A DNA stretch of 64,000 nucleotides from Desulfosarcina sp. BuS5 (GTDB lineage: Bacteria > Desulfobacterota > Desulfobacteria > Desulfobacterales > BuS5), in NCBI RefSeq assembly GCF_028752835.1, contig NZ_CP087952.1, positions 372,001-436,000 on the forward strand, read 5' to 3'. Position numbers and translations under genes: made by a program. The notes under the pieces are model-generated. The model ran no database searches and was not told where the DNA came from. It saw nothing but the letters and a program-made list of their open reading frames with translations. Below, in pieces: positions 34,173-43,092 of the stretch (position 1 is the first letter of the stretch; the number at the start of each line of letters is the position of its first letter).

Positions 34173-37100
34173 ACCTGACCCGATTTTCCCTGAAAAACCC
34201 CTATACGATCCTGGCCTTGACGCTGGCCGTTGCAGCCCTTGGGGTATTTGCTTTTTCCCGTACGCCGACCGACCTGTTTCCAAACACGGTTCCGCCTCAG
34301 GTGGTGGTGATCACCGTGGAACCCGGCGCCGCGGCCAGGGACGTATCCGACAAGATTACGAAAATCATCGAAAAAGAGATCAACACCATCAGCGGCCTGA
34401 AAAGGATCGTCAGCACATCAAGAGACGAGGTATCGTCTGTTAACGCAGAGTTTTATTATGATAAAGCCATCGGTGATGCGGTTATTGATGTACAGAACGT
34501 AATCAGCAGGATTCGGCCGGAGCTTCCCGCAGATATTCTTGAACCTCGCATTTACAGGATTACCGATGCGACCAGGCCTCTGGTGACAGTGGCATTGACC
34601 CCAAAGGCACAGAGTAAAAAAACGCTGTTCGAGATACGACTCCTGGCGGAAAATCAGATCGAGGATGAAATCCTGAGGCTCCCCGGTATTGCGGATGTGG
34701 ATGTCTTCGGCGCACACCAGCCTGAAGTCGAGGTGCGGATTTCCCGTGACCGTTTGGTTGCGAACAAAATATCAATCAATGAAGTGATCGGGGCCTTGAC
34801 CAGGCAGAATATCTCCAGTCCTGCGGGCACCATCTATTCCGGAAAAAATGAATATCTGGTGCGGACCACCGGCGAATTTGAGAACCTGTCAGACATCTCA
34901 GCCTTCCCGATCAGGCACAATGGAAACGGCTATCTGCGTATCTCGGATGTGGCATCGGTGAGCCTGGGTGAGCACGAACAACGGAGCATCTATCATGGAA
35001 ACGGCAAGGCTGGTATAGCGATTAATGTTCTTCGCCCTAAAAACGGACCCACGGTTGCGGCCATCAAGAGCTTTAAGGCATTGCTGCCAAGGCTTGAAGC
35101 CGAGTATCCTGATATCAATTTTTCCATCACGGACGACCAGCAGCCTATTATTGACATCAATGTTCACGGTATGCGCACCAGCCTGGTCCAGGCGCTTGTA
35201 ATGACAGTCCTGATTATCTTTGTTTTTCTCGCTGATACGCGGGCGGCCATAGTGGTATCTGTAAGTATCCCTCTGGCATTTTTTATCTCATTGGTGGTCC
35301 TCTGGTTCAGCCCCTATACACTGAACATGGTAACGCTTTCCGGTCTGATAATCTCCGTGGGCATGGTGGTGGATTCATCCGTGGTTATTCTTGAAAATAT
35401 CTACCGCCACTTTCGCGCGATGAAAGAGCCGGATGCAGTGCGGGCGGCGCAGGAAGGGGCGGGGGAAGTGTCCCTGGCCATAACTGCCGGCATGTTTACC
35501 ACTGTCATTGTGTTGATACCGGTCATGTTCACCAGCGGTTACACCCAGCAGGTGATGCGTCCTTTAAATATGATGATTTCATCCACCCTGGTGGCGTCTC
35601 TGCTGGTGGCATTGACGATGATTCCGCTCATGGCGTCTAAATTTTTGGGAAATTCCCATACAAAACGAAATTCCATTGAACGGTTTTTCGGATACACCGA
35701 CAAAGGGGTTACCAGGCTGTCACAATTTTACATCAAGATCCTCAGCCGGGCGCTTAACAAACGGTTTATTACCCTGATCCTGGCCTTTGGTTTTTTTATG
35801 ATAACAATGCGCCTGGTAAAACCCTTGAACGGCGGTGAACTGATGCCGCTCATGGACACCGGCATTGCCCTGATCAATTTTGATACGCCGGGCGCCGACA
35901 CCCCGGAGCAGGTGGAGTCCGTGTTGAGGCGGGTTGAAAAAATGATCTATGAGCAACCGGGGGTGGAGATGGTATCATCCGTTGTGGGATCAGAACCCGG
36001 ACAGATCAGTTTCGGCGGGGGCGGGGCAACGAGCCAGTCCGCCAAGATCACGGTTCACCTGGTGGATAGAAAACACCGGCCGGAGACCATCTGGCAGATC
36101 GAGGACAAGTGGCGGGCGGGACTGCGAAAGATCCCGGGCGTTCGAAGTTTCCGGGTCAGCGAATACGGCGCTACCCCACTGTCCACCACCAAGGCTCCCC
36201 TTGATATTATTATCAGTGGTCCGGATACGAAAGTCATCAGTCGGCTGGCCTACAAATGCATGGCGGCTTTAAAAGGCCTTCCCGGCCTGGTCGATGTCCG
36301 GCGGAGCTGGTATGAGGACAAGGTAGAACGAGATATCCGGTTTGATCCGGCCCTTGCCCGCCTGTATCATATTACCCCGGCCGATGCCACCCTGGAGCTG
36401 AAGGCCTCGATCAAGGGAATTGCCGCAACGCAAATGCGTCTTACCGGATACCTGGATATCCCGATTAACGTGCGGTATTCCGATGCGGACATCGACAACC
36501 CGAACAAAATCAATGAGGCCTATGTGTCCACGAAATTCGGGCCGATCCCGTTGCGGGCCGTGGCAGATGTGACGGAAAGTCACGACCAGCCGTTTCTCAC
36601 CCGTGAAGGGCTGGAAAACACCATTGATGTCACCGGCGGAAACTCCATATACACCATCGCCCAGGTCGCAAAAATGGCGCATATGCGCCTTTCCAAAATC
36701 AAGGCGCCCCAAGGGTATGCCATAAAGACGTCGGGAACATCTCTTGACATGAAAAACGGCCAGAAGGAAATGGGTCGTGCGTTGATCATCGGCATCGTGC
36801 TCCTTTATTTTCTTTTGCTTGCCATGTTCAAATCTTTCGGTCATCCGATAACCATCATGGCTGCCATTCCCCTGGCCGTTGCCGGGGCAATGTGGGGCCT
36901 GCTTTTGTTTGACAAACCCATGTGCAAACCCGCCACCATGGGCTTGATCCTCCTGGGCGGGACCATTGTAAACAACAGTATTTTGCTCCTTGATTTTATC
37001 CTGGAGGCAAGGAAGCGGGGCGTGCCGAAAAAGGACGCGATCCTTCAATCGGTGCAGCTCCGGATCAGGCCCATACTGATGACGACATCATCGACAATTA

Positions 37101-37306
37101 TCGGCTTAACGCCTCTGATATTCGAGATGGCAGTAGGCCTTGAGCGGATGAGCCCCCTCGGGATCGTGGCTGCATCCGGCCTTTTAGTAGGAACCTTTTT
37201 GACCATGATCGTGATCCCGGTCGTATATTCAAGCATGGACTCGTTGGCCATTGGTGTAAAACAGGCGTATCGGTTTGTGATGGGGGAGGATGCCGTAGCC
37301 AAATAG
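34169..37306 (+). CDS. RND-family inner-membrane efflux transporter
   Basis: About 1045 aa starting at ATG 34169 (MNLTRFSLKNPYTILALTLA), chosen because of the 4-bp overlap with the adaptor; an upstream in-frame ATG at 34127 lies inside the adaptor gene. Twelve membrane segments with two large periplasmic loops. The proton-relay helix reads GLIISVGMVVDSSVVILENI, with one Asp where HAE pumps have two. TM10-11 include LGGTIVNNSILLLDFILEA. Multidrug versus metal export cannot be fixed from this; the presence of only one Asp is worth noting. Confidence 0.94.
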   Translation: MNLTRFSLKNPYTILALTLAVAALGVFAFSRTPTDLFPNTVPPQVVVITVEPGAAARDVSDKITKIIEKEINTISGLKRIVSTSRDEVSSVNAEFYYDKAIGDAVIDVQNVISRIRPELPADILEPRIYRITDATRPLVTVALTPKAQSKKTLFEIRLLAENQIEDEILRLPGIADVDVFGAHQPEVEVRISRDRLVANKISINEVIGALTRQNISSPAGTIYSGKNEYLVRTTGEFENLSDISAFPIRHNGNGYLRISDVASVSLGEHEQRSIYHGNGKAGIAINVLRPKNGPTVAAIKSFKALLPRLEAEYPDINFSITDDQQPIIDINVHGMRTSLVQALVMTVLIIFVFLADTRAAIVVSVSIPLAFFISLVVLWFSPYTLNMVTLSGLIISVGMVVDSSVVILENIYRHFRAMKEPDAVRAAQEGAGEVSLAITAGMFTTVIVLIPVMFTSGYTQQVMRPLNMMISSTLVASLLVALTMIPLMASKFLGNSHTKRNSIERFFGYTDKGVTRLSQFYIKILSRALNKRFITLILAFGFFMITMRLVKPLNGGELMPLMDTGIALINFDTPGADTPEQVESVLRRVEKMIYEQPGVEMVSSVVGSEPGQISFGGGGATSQSAKITVHLVDRKHRPETIWQIEDKWRAGLRKIPGVRSFRVSEYGATPLSTTKAPLDIIISGPDTKVISRLAYKCMAALKGLPGLVDVRRSWYEDKVERDIRFDPALARLYHITPADATLELKASIKGIAATQMRLTGYLDIPINVRYSDADIDNPNKINEAYVSTKFGPIPLRAVADVTESHDQPFLTREGLENTIDVTGGNSIYTIAQVAKMAHMRLSKIKAPQGYAIKTSGTSLDMKNGQKEMGRALIIGIVLLYFLLLAMFKSFGHPITIMAAIPLAVAGAMWGLLLFDKPMCKPATMGLILLGGTIVNNSILLLDFILEARKRGVPKKDAILQSVQLRIRPILMTTSSTIIGLTPLIFEMAVGLERMSPLGIVAASGLLVGTFLTMIVIPVVYSSMDSLAIGVKQAYRFVMGEDAVAK

Positions 37307-37324
37307 CATACGAAAGGAGTTAAA

Positions 37325-37705
37325 ATGTTTAAAAGATTTTTTTTATTGGTTTTTGTATTGTTTACATCGTTCCTAATTGGGGTCATCCGCCCTTGCCCGG
37401 TTATGGCACAGGATAAAGGTACGGACATATCAAAGGTAATTGAACTCAAGGATATCCATCTGACAAAAGGCATAGCCACTGGCATCAAGATAATGCGGGA
37501 TAATAATCGGCCGGTTGCATTTATGATTAAAGCAGCCAAAGGCTTTGCCGTGTGCGGGCATTTCAACCTGAAAACCATGGAAAAGAGTGGTATTTCTGTC
37601 ATTCAGTTTGTAGGAGTCAAATCCATTGAGGAAGCCGTGGATGCCAAGGTGGTCGATATGACCAGTCAGGCAAAAAATTTGGGCGTTAAAAAGGGATGGG
37701 TATAA
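37325..37705 (+). CDS. secreted DUF1805-domain protein
   Basis: A 126-aa protein with a signal peptide (MFKRFFLLVFVLFTSFLIGV, cleavage near VMAQD) followed by a DUF1805 domain (IELKDIHLTKGIATGIKIM, FMIKAAKGFAVCGHFNL, VKSIEEAVDAKVVDMTSQAK). The family (B. subtilis YunC) is uncharacterised and normally cytoplasmic; an exported version is unusual. It lies 18 bp after the RND gene with GGAG upstream. Confidence 0.82.
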   Translation: MFKRFFLLVFVLFTSFLIGVIRPCPVMAQDKGTDISKVIELKDIHLTKGIATGIKIMRDNNRPVAFMIKAAKGFAVCGHFNLKTMEKSGISVIQFVGVKSIEEAVDAKVVDMTSQAKNLGVKKGWV

Positions 37706-37747
37706 AAGAGGCACTTCAAATGATAATGTAACGTTTACCCTAACATC

Positions 37748-39079
37748 ATGAAACAGTTTGTCTGTACATTCATTGTCCTGTTTTTTCCCCTTCAGCCCTG
37801 TTCCGCCGGGGCATTGGGATCGTTCAGCAAAGATGACATGCTTTGGAAGGATCTCAGGATAGGACAGGCTCATATGTCAATCGGCGGCACCTTCCGGATA
37901 AGGGGTGAATTTTACGATGGATATGACCTCAAAAAATATGGGATAGAAAAAAATGAAAATTTCCTGCTTTCCCGCCTGCGCCTGGATTTTAATCTCAAAT
38001 TAGCACAAAAGCTCAAAACCTTTTTCCAGTTGCAGGATGCGCGTATCTTCGGAAGTTCCTTCGATGATGCTGATTTCAAGGTAAACAATCCGTATCACGA
38101 TGATATGGATATCCGTCAGGCGTATGTGGATTATGAACCATGGAGGGATATTGAAATCAAGCTGGGCAGACAACAGATCGCATTTGCCGATCATCGTATC
38201 TTCGGCCCGGGAAGTTGGGGAAATACCGGTCGCTATATCTGGGATGCCGCCAGGTTGAGATTCCATAATTCTTGCATAGACAGCCACTTTCTTGTGGGAA
38301 GATACATTATCAGGGACACGGACAGGTGGCCCGACAAGCATTCATCCGGACCCACTGCATATGCGAATTATACGATGATCAAAAACCTCCCTTTCGACCT
38401 TGATATTTTTTACGTGCTCAAAAAGGATGATCACCGGGATACCCAGGGTGAAAAAGGGGAAGGGAACCTGACAGCGCATAGCGTTGGATTTAGAATCGAT
38501 GGTGCCCGCGGTCCATGGGATTATGGCGCGACTTTTGTGCGTTAGTTCGGACAATGGGGGCAGGATAAAATCAGGGCTTACGGACTTGCAACAAGGCTGG
38601 GCTATACCCTTGATTTGCCCTGGCGTCCCCACCTTATGGCCTAGTTTATCAATGGATCCGGTGATGATGATCCCCACGACGGGGTAAAAGGAACATTTGA
38701 CGGGGTATTCAGCGGGGCGGATACCGTCTTGTATGGATGGATGAATCTTTTTTTCTGGAGTAACGTCCGGGAATACAGGTTGGATCTGATTTTATCTCCA
38801 GCCAAAAATCTTTCTTTTCGCAGTGAGTATCATTATTTTACGCTGGATAAAAAAAAAGACGCATGGTATTTCCCAAGTGGACCCCAACGCCGGGATTCGA
38901 GCGGTGGATCAGGAAGGGAATTGGGTCATGAAGTCGATTTGTCTTTTCACTATAAGTATGATTCATGGTTCGACCTCATGAGTGGGTATTGTTTTTTTAT
39001 TCCCGGGGAATTTATCCGCAATACCGGTCCGGCCCCTGACACCCAGTGGTTCTTCCTGCAGACCACAATTTCTTTTTAA
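37748..39079 (+). pseudogene. outer-membrane porin (alginate-export/AlgE-like) with two in-frame TAG codons
   Basis: The ATG at 37748 opens a signal peptide (QFVCTFIVLFFPLQPCSAGA) and a beta-barrel protein with RLRLDFNLKLAQKLKTFFQL, QDARIFGSSFDD, IRQAYVDYEPWRDIEIKLGR and RQQIAFADHRIFGPGSWGN, typical of alginate_exp porins. TAG interrupts at about 38543 (TFVR-TAG-FGQWG) and again at 38641 (HLMA-TAG-FINGSGDD), after which the frame stays open to a normal C-terminal QTTISF at 39079. Both sites look like CAG (Gln) to TAG changes. About 443 codons in total. Either recently dead or read through. Confidence 0.78.
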
Positions 39080-39173
39080 GGAATAAGGAAAATACCTATG
39101 ACTGTGCCAAACGGCATATAGTCTGAATGAAGCGTGCCTGAAAACAAAATAAATGCGACAAGGGGGGTAGTAT

Positions 39174-39569
39174 ATGGACTTACCAGAAAACAGACTATCC
39201 ATCAATCCGGAAAAATCCGGAGGTGGTCATTGTTCTTTCGAACATACCTGTGATTCCATTGCCTGTGGGGCATGCTGCACGGAAAAAGAAGAAAATATGC
39301 CGGGCAATAAAATAAAGGACACGCGGATCGGCCCGTTAGGGCACCTGTTCAAATTTTTCGGCTGTTGGTTTGCATTTACCGGCCTTTACAGCGTTTCCTC
39401 CGTATGTCCATTCTGCGGGCAGGCGGGATGTCCGGTCGGGGCTGCTGGCGCCGGGGTTGTCGGAGCCTTCATGGCGGCGTTGGTTCAAATGCGAAATTGG
39501 AAAATGTTTGCCAGACCCATTAATGACCGCTTCAAAAGCATTGCAATGCGATACACGCGGCATTCGTAA
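39174..39569 (+). CDS. cysteine-rich small membrane protein of unknown function
   Basis: A 131-aa protein. The N-terminal half has six cysteines (HCSFEHTCDSIACGACC). The second half has a hydrophobic region containing CPFCGQAGCPVGAAGAGVVG, rich in Cys and Gly, and a basic end. The cysteines could hold a metal or iron-sulfur cluster at a membrane. It lies between the porin and the cytochrome gene in an island of redox and efflux genes. I do not recognise the family. Confidence 0.65.
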   Translation: MDLPENRLSINPEKSGGGHCSFEHTCDSIACGACCTEKEENMPGNKIKDTRIGPLGHLFKFFGCWFAFTGLYSVSSVCPFCGQAGCPVGAAGAGVVGAFMAALVQMRNWKMFARPINDRFKSIAMRYTRHS

Positions 39570-39602
39570 ATGGGGTATAAACAGCAATAGGAGGGAAGGT
39601 AT

Positions 39603-40291
39603 ATGGCATATCTACAAGCGATCATGGTTTGCTTGTCTGTATTTTGGATGACAACTTTTGCAAACGCACAAATCCCTTCAGCGCAGGAAATCAATCAGAA
39701 GTATGAAGAAGCAAAACAGGACGCTATGGGGATTTGCCCGCCCATCAACCTGCTGGACGAACGATTTCTTTTTCAGACCTGTCATGCAAAGGCCTTTTGA
39801 CGCGAGCGGAAAATCGACGTATGAGCCGCAATACAAGATCATGGGTTTTGACGGGCAAGCGCGCCGCTACTCCGGAGTTGCGGGAATGACCGCCTCTTTT
39901 TAAGAATTTTCGTAACCTGGGTCATAACCTGCTGTGGTTTGTGGGCCTGCGGGACAGTCAGCCTGCTTTCGGTCGGTTTACCTACTTTGAAAAATTTGAT
40001 TACTGGGCCGTGTTCTGGGGTTGTGTCATCCTGGTGGGGACCGGCCTCGTGATGTGGTTCCCGCATGTGGCCGGGATACTGTTGCCCGCTATAACTCCGG
40101 ACGCATTTAATGCGTTTAAAGAGGCCCATGCCCACGAGGCCCTGCTCGCTGTTTTGGCTATATTTATCTGGCATTTTTATAATGTCCATTTTCGCCCGGG
40201 CCGGTTTCCCGGGTCGCTTTCCTGGACGCACGGCCGTGTCAGGCACAGGGAGATGGCCCGTGAGCATCCGCTTGAGATAAACACAGACTGA
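39603..40291 (+). pseudogene. degraded c/b-type cytochrome gene
   Basis: The 5' part encodes a signal peptide (QAIMVCLSVFWMTTFANAQI) and LDERFLFQTCHAKAF, then shifts frame. Later frames give TGKRAATPELRE, a stop, then KNFRNLGHNLLWFVGLRD and FTYFEKFDYWAVFWGCVILV...HAHEALLAVLAIFIWHFYNV, a membrane di-heme cytochrome b end with conserved His. At least two frameshifts and one stop, and heme-binding CxxCH sites lost (only TCHAK remains). The last piece (39941-40291) is open but unlikely to be made. Confidence 0.75.
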
Positions 40292-40350
40292 TCATCGACG
40301 GTAATGGTACCATTTTTGAAATTACCCTGATTTATAGTACGGCGTTTTAT

Positions 40351-41313
40351 CTAAAATCCCAAAAAGGCAGAGACGTATTTCAATGCTGTAAAAACAATTA
40401 TTACGGCCAGCATCCATTTGATAGCCTTGGCCGGAACAAATTTTTGACAACGCGCCCCAAAGTACATACCCGCTGCCCCGCCCAAACCAAACAAAATCCC
40501 CAAAAACCAATCCGGAGCTACCGACATGTTTGGGTAAAACTTTGCGATAGCCTGGTAGAAAGTCACCCCGGCCACTGAGGTGACAAAGGTTCCCATAAGT
40601 GCGGCTCCGGCTACGGTATAAACCGGCAACCCGAAGAAGGTCACAAAAAACGGGGCTATTATGGCACCGCCGCCAATGCCGTAAATACCGCCTACTATAC
40701 CTACAAAGAAGCTAAGTGTGAAAATTCCCCAGAATGAAACGTCAAACGTTTCATCATAGAAGGTGTATCCCAAACGTTTCAAATTAAAATGGGTCACCTT
40801 GACCACCGGCCGAAGACTGTTTTGGGATATACTTCGGCCAGCCGCCTTCGAACGGTGACGGCGCACCACCTTCTGAAACCGCCTTTCGCTGTTGGTTTTG
40901 TTGGAGTTGTACGAATTTTTTTTCAGCAGATCTCGCAACAGCTTAAGACCGATGTAAAGCAAAACTCCAGCTGCAAATAGCTTAAAATGTCTTGGATTTG
41001 GGAGGTATGCGACGCGCACGACAGCGCCGATAAAAACCCCCGGAAGCGTGCCTGCCACCACGATCCAGGTAAGAGGCCACACCATCCGACCTTCTTTGCA
41101 ATAGCGATACACCCCGCTGGGGATAGCCACGACATTGAACAGTTGATTGGTGGCGCTGACCGATGGGTTGGTGTACCCGAGGAAGGACATCTGGAATGGC
41201 AATAGAAGGAAAGCGCCTGAGACGCCTCCCATGGAGGTGAAGAAAGAAATCACGAAAGCCACCAGGGGCGGAATCCAAGGAGCGACTTCGACTCCGGCCG
41301 TCTGAAAATTCAT
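40351..41313 (-). CDS. TauE/SafE-family anion exporter (second copy)
   Basis: A 320-aa membrane protein with GGVSGAFLLLPFQMSFLGYT and VGGIYGIGGGAIIAPFFVT as the duplicated TauE motifs and a basic cytoplasmic loop (about residues 130-165). The start at 41313 (MNFQTAGVEVAP) is supported by AAAGGAG 7 bases upstream, against an in-frame ATG at 41352. It is only distantly related to the copy at 30647. Convergent with the cytochrome remnant and marks the right edge of the accessory island. Confidence 0.9.
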   Translation of the reverse strand: MNFQTAGVEVAPWIPPLVAFVISFFTSMGGVSGAFLLLPFQMSFLGYTNPSVSATNQLFNVVAIPSGVYRYCKEGRMVWPLTWIVVAGTLPGVFIGAVVRVAYLPNPRHFKLFAAGVLLYIGLKLLRDLLKKNSYNSNKTNSERRFQKVVRRHRSKAAGRSISQNSLRPVVKVTHFNLKRLGYTFYDETFDVSFWGIFTLSFFVGIVGGIYGIGGGAIIAPFFVTFFGLPVYTVAGAALMGTFVTSVAGVTFYQAIAKFYPNMSVAPDWFLGILFGLGGAAGMYFGARCQKFVPAKAIKWMLAVIIVFTALKYVSAFLGF

Positions 41314-41517
41314 AATGTTCTCCTTTAAAAATGGTTTTGATAGAACAAACACGATAAATCTAAATTGCGTATAAATATATCAAGGTATTTATTTGACTGT
41401 AAATTATTCAGAGATTCTTTACAAAACCTTTTTTTGTAATCGTTCACGGTTGCCGGTTTATGCCTGACATTTTTATCAGAGTTTCCGTTCCCATGGTTGA
41501 GTTGTTGTTGAAATTGT

Positions 41518-41581
41518 GGTAATGGTGGCCGGGCCCTAGAGACAAGGCATGCCTTGTCTCTACGGTGTTGCCACTGTTACC
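41518..41581. repeat. cruciform-type palindrome
   Basis: A perfect 26-bp palindrome (TAGAGACAAGGCA-TGCCTTGTCTCTA as two halves, 41537-41562) is flanked by outer arms GGTAATGGTGGC (41518-41529) and GCCACTGTTACC (41570-41581) that pair 10 of 12. The whole could fold into one long hairpin. Confidence 0.75.
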
Positions 41582-41982
41582 ATTGATTCCCACATAACCG
41601 GTGTTGCCGGCGTTACCGTTCTATTTTCAACCGTAAACCGTTAACGGTTACACTTTTTTTATGTAATCCAGGCTTTTTATGGAAAGGGAAGCTTCACGCA
41701 AAACCAGCGCCCGTAATTCGGTTGTTTCAACAGCAGGTAGCCGACACCTCAACCTCAACGAGGGTGATCGGGCTTGAGTATTATTCAATTGTTTTGCCGA
41801 GGTATTGCATATCGATTGCGCATAACTGCTAAAAAATATTCTTAAATATCAACATGTTAAACTTTAAAGGTCAAAGGAGTTGTATGAAAAACCAGCTTTT
41901 ACAGCTTTGAACAAATTTACTATAAGCTAAAAATACCTTGACTTATAGAAAAAAATATAATTATTGCATAATTATTTATATG

Positions 41983-42007
41983 TTTAAGGACTCGCTCAAA
42001 AATAAAT
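41983..42007 (+). repeat. one-sided copy of the GGACTCGCTC repeat end
   Basis: The 25 bases TTAAGGACTCGCTCAAAAAT followed by AAATT are identical to those at 61064-61088, the left end of the element inserted at the lipoprotein start. No right end was found here within 100 bp. Confidence 0.65.
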
Positions 42008-42107
42008 TCATGAAATCACTGCTCAACTCCAATCGCAGGTTCAGTTTCAAATTTTTTTGAATTGCCCGATGGGGAGCTTTTGGAAAATACTTAAGGTTTA
42101 ATTCATT

Positions 42108-42413
42108 ATGTTTATAATCGGTAATCTCTTTAATGCAGTTGCGCTTGTTCTTTACTATATTCTTAACATCTATATGTGGATTATCATTGCCCGGGCAGTG
42201 CTTTCCTGGGTTAATCCAGATCCGTATAATCCTATTGTACGGTTTATACACAACATTACAGAACCTGTTCTCTATAAAATCCGTACAAAACTGCCTGTTA
42301 ATTTCAGCGGGATAGATCTTTCTCCTATTATTGTTTTTCTGGCAATTATCTTTCTTCAAAAATTTGTTGTGGGGAGTCTTCAGGGGATAGCTTTTAGTTT
42401 TTTATCTAAATAG
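42108..42413 (+). CDS. yggT: YggT-family membrane protein
   Basis: A 101-aa protein with two or three hydrophobic segments (residues about 5-28 and 70-95) and the YggT core IIIARAVLSWVNPDPYNPIV and FIHNITEPVLYKIR. YggT proteins are linked to osmotic tolerance and to cell-division/DivIVA regions in many bacteria. The next gene, 17 bp downstream, encodes a DivIVA-domain protein, the usual pairing. Confidence 0.9.
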   Translation: MFIIGNLFNAVALVLYYILNIYMWIIIARAVLSWVNPDPYNPIVRFIHNITEPVLYKIRTKLPVNFSGIDLSPIIVFLAIIFLQKFVVGSLQGIAFSFLSK

Positions 42414-42430
42414 AGGAGTGGCAATTAAAA

Positions 42431-42940
42431 TTGAAAACCACACCGATCGATATACAGCAACAACAGTTTAAAGTAAAATTCAGAGGGTTTGACATCCATG
42501 CAGTCGATTCTTTTCTTGAAGAGATGGCTGACACCTTTGAAGTAATGCAGCATCAAATAGAAAATCTTAATGATAAAATCCACAGGCTTAAACTTGAAAA
42601 TCAAGGATACAAAGAACGGGAAGACACTTTTAAACGCGCCATTCTTAATTCCCAGGAAGTGCTTGAACAGATAAAGGATAATGCTAATAAATCAGCAGAA
42701 ATTATTATTGCAGACGCAGAGGTAAAAGCCGAAAAAATACTTAACAGGGCTCATAACAGGCTTTCACAGCTCCATGAAGATATTACTGAATTGAAAAGGC
42801 AGAGAATGCAAATTGAAGTTCAGATACGCTCCATAATTGAAACCCATACCAAGCTACTTGATATGGGGAAAGAAGAGACAAAAATATTGGATGACGTCGA
42901 TTCCAAGGTTAAACTGCTTAAGCATACTGATCAGTTTTAG
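42431..42940 (+). CDS. DivIVA-domain coiled-coil protein
   Basis: A 169-aa protein starting at TTG 42431 with GAGGAG 8 bases before. The N-terminal DivIVA motif is TPIDIQQQQFKVKFRGFD followed by VDSFLEEMADTFE; the rest (about 35-160) is continuous coiled coil. In Gram-positives DivIVA marks poles and division sites by sensing curvature; in Deltaproteobacteria the role is less clear. It follows yggT and is closed by a strong terminator. Confidence 0.9.
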   Translation: MKTTPIDIQQQQFKVKFRGFDIHAVDSFLEEMADTFEVMQHQIENLNDKIHRLKLENQGYKEREDTFKRAILNSQEVLEQIKDNANKSAEIIIADAEVKAEKILNRAHNRLSQLHEDITELKRQRMQIEVQIRSIIETHTKLLDMGKEETKILDDVDSKVKLLKHTDQF

Positions 42941-42980
42941 CCAATTCTGAACATCTGTAAATTTAATAGTGGCTATTTTG

Positions 42981-43017
42981 AAAAGGGTAGAGATTAAATC
43001 ATCTCTGCCCTTTTTTT
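42981..43017 (+). terminator. intrinsic terminator after the divIVA-like gene
   Basis: Stem AAGGGTAGAGAT / ATCTCTGCCCTT (42983-42994 and 43001-43012, one G-U pair), 6-nt loop, followed by a run of T (43011-43017). Confidence 0.85.
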
Positions 43018-43092
43018 GTGGCATGTAAATTGCTTTGACTAAAATAGCAAAATTCTTGAACTTTAGTTTTCATAAATTTATAGGAGTGGTTT

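Larger units (their letters stand above)
41353..42107. other. gene-free intergenic region with palindromes
   Basis: About 750 bp with no supported gene. It holds a cruciform-type repeat at 41518-41581, short CGTTCACGGTT / AACCGTTAACGGTT palindromes at its edges (41441 and 41636-41649), and a one-sided copy of a repeat end at 41983-42007. The part from 41850 on is very AT-rich and probably contains the yggT promoter. Confidence 0.65.

Noticed and set aside
37748-39079. General reassignment of TAG as a sense codon in this organism
   Set aside because: Several intact genes (for example the TauE gene at 31456 and the RND gene at 37306) end in TAG, so genome-wide recoding is not consistent with the window.
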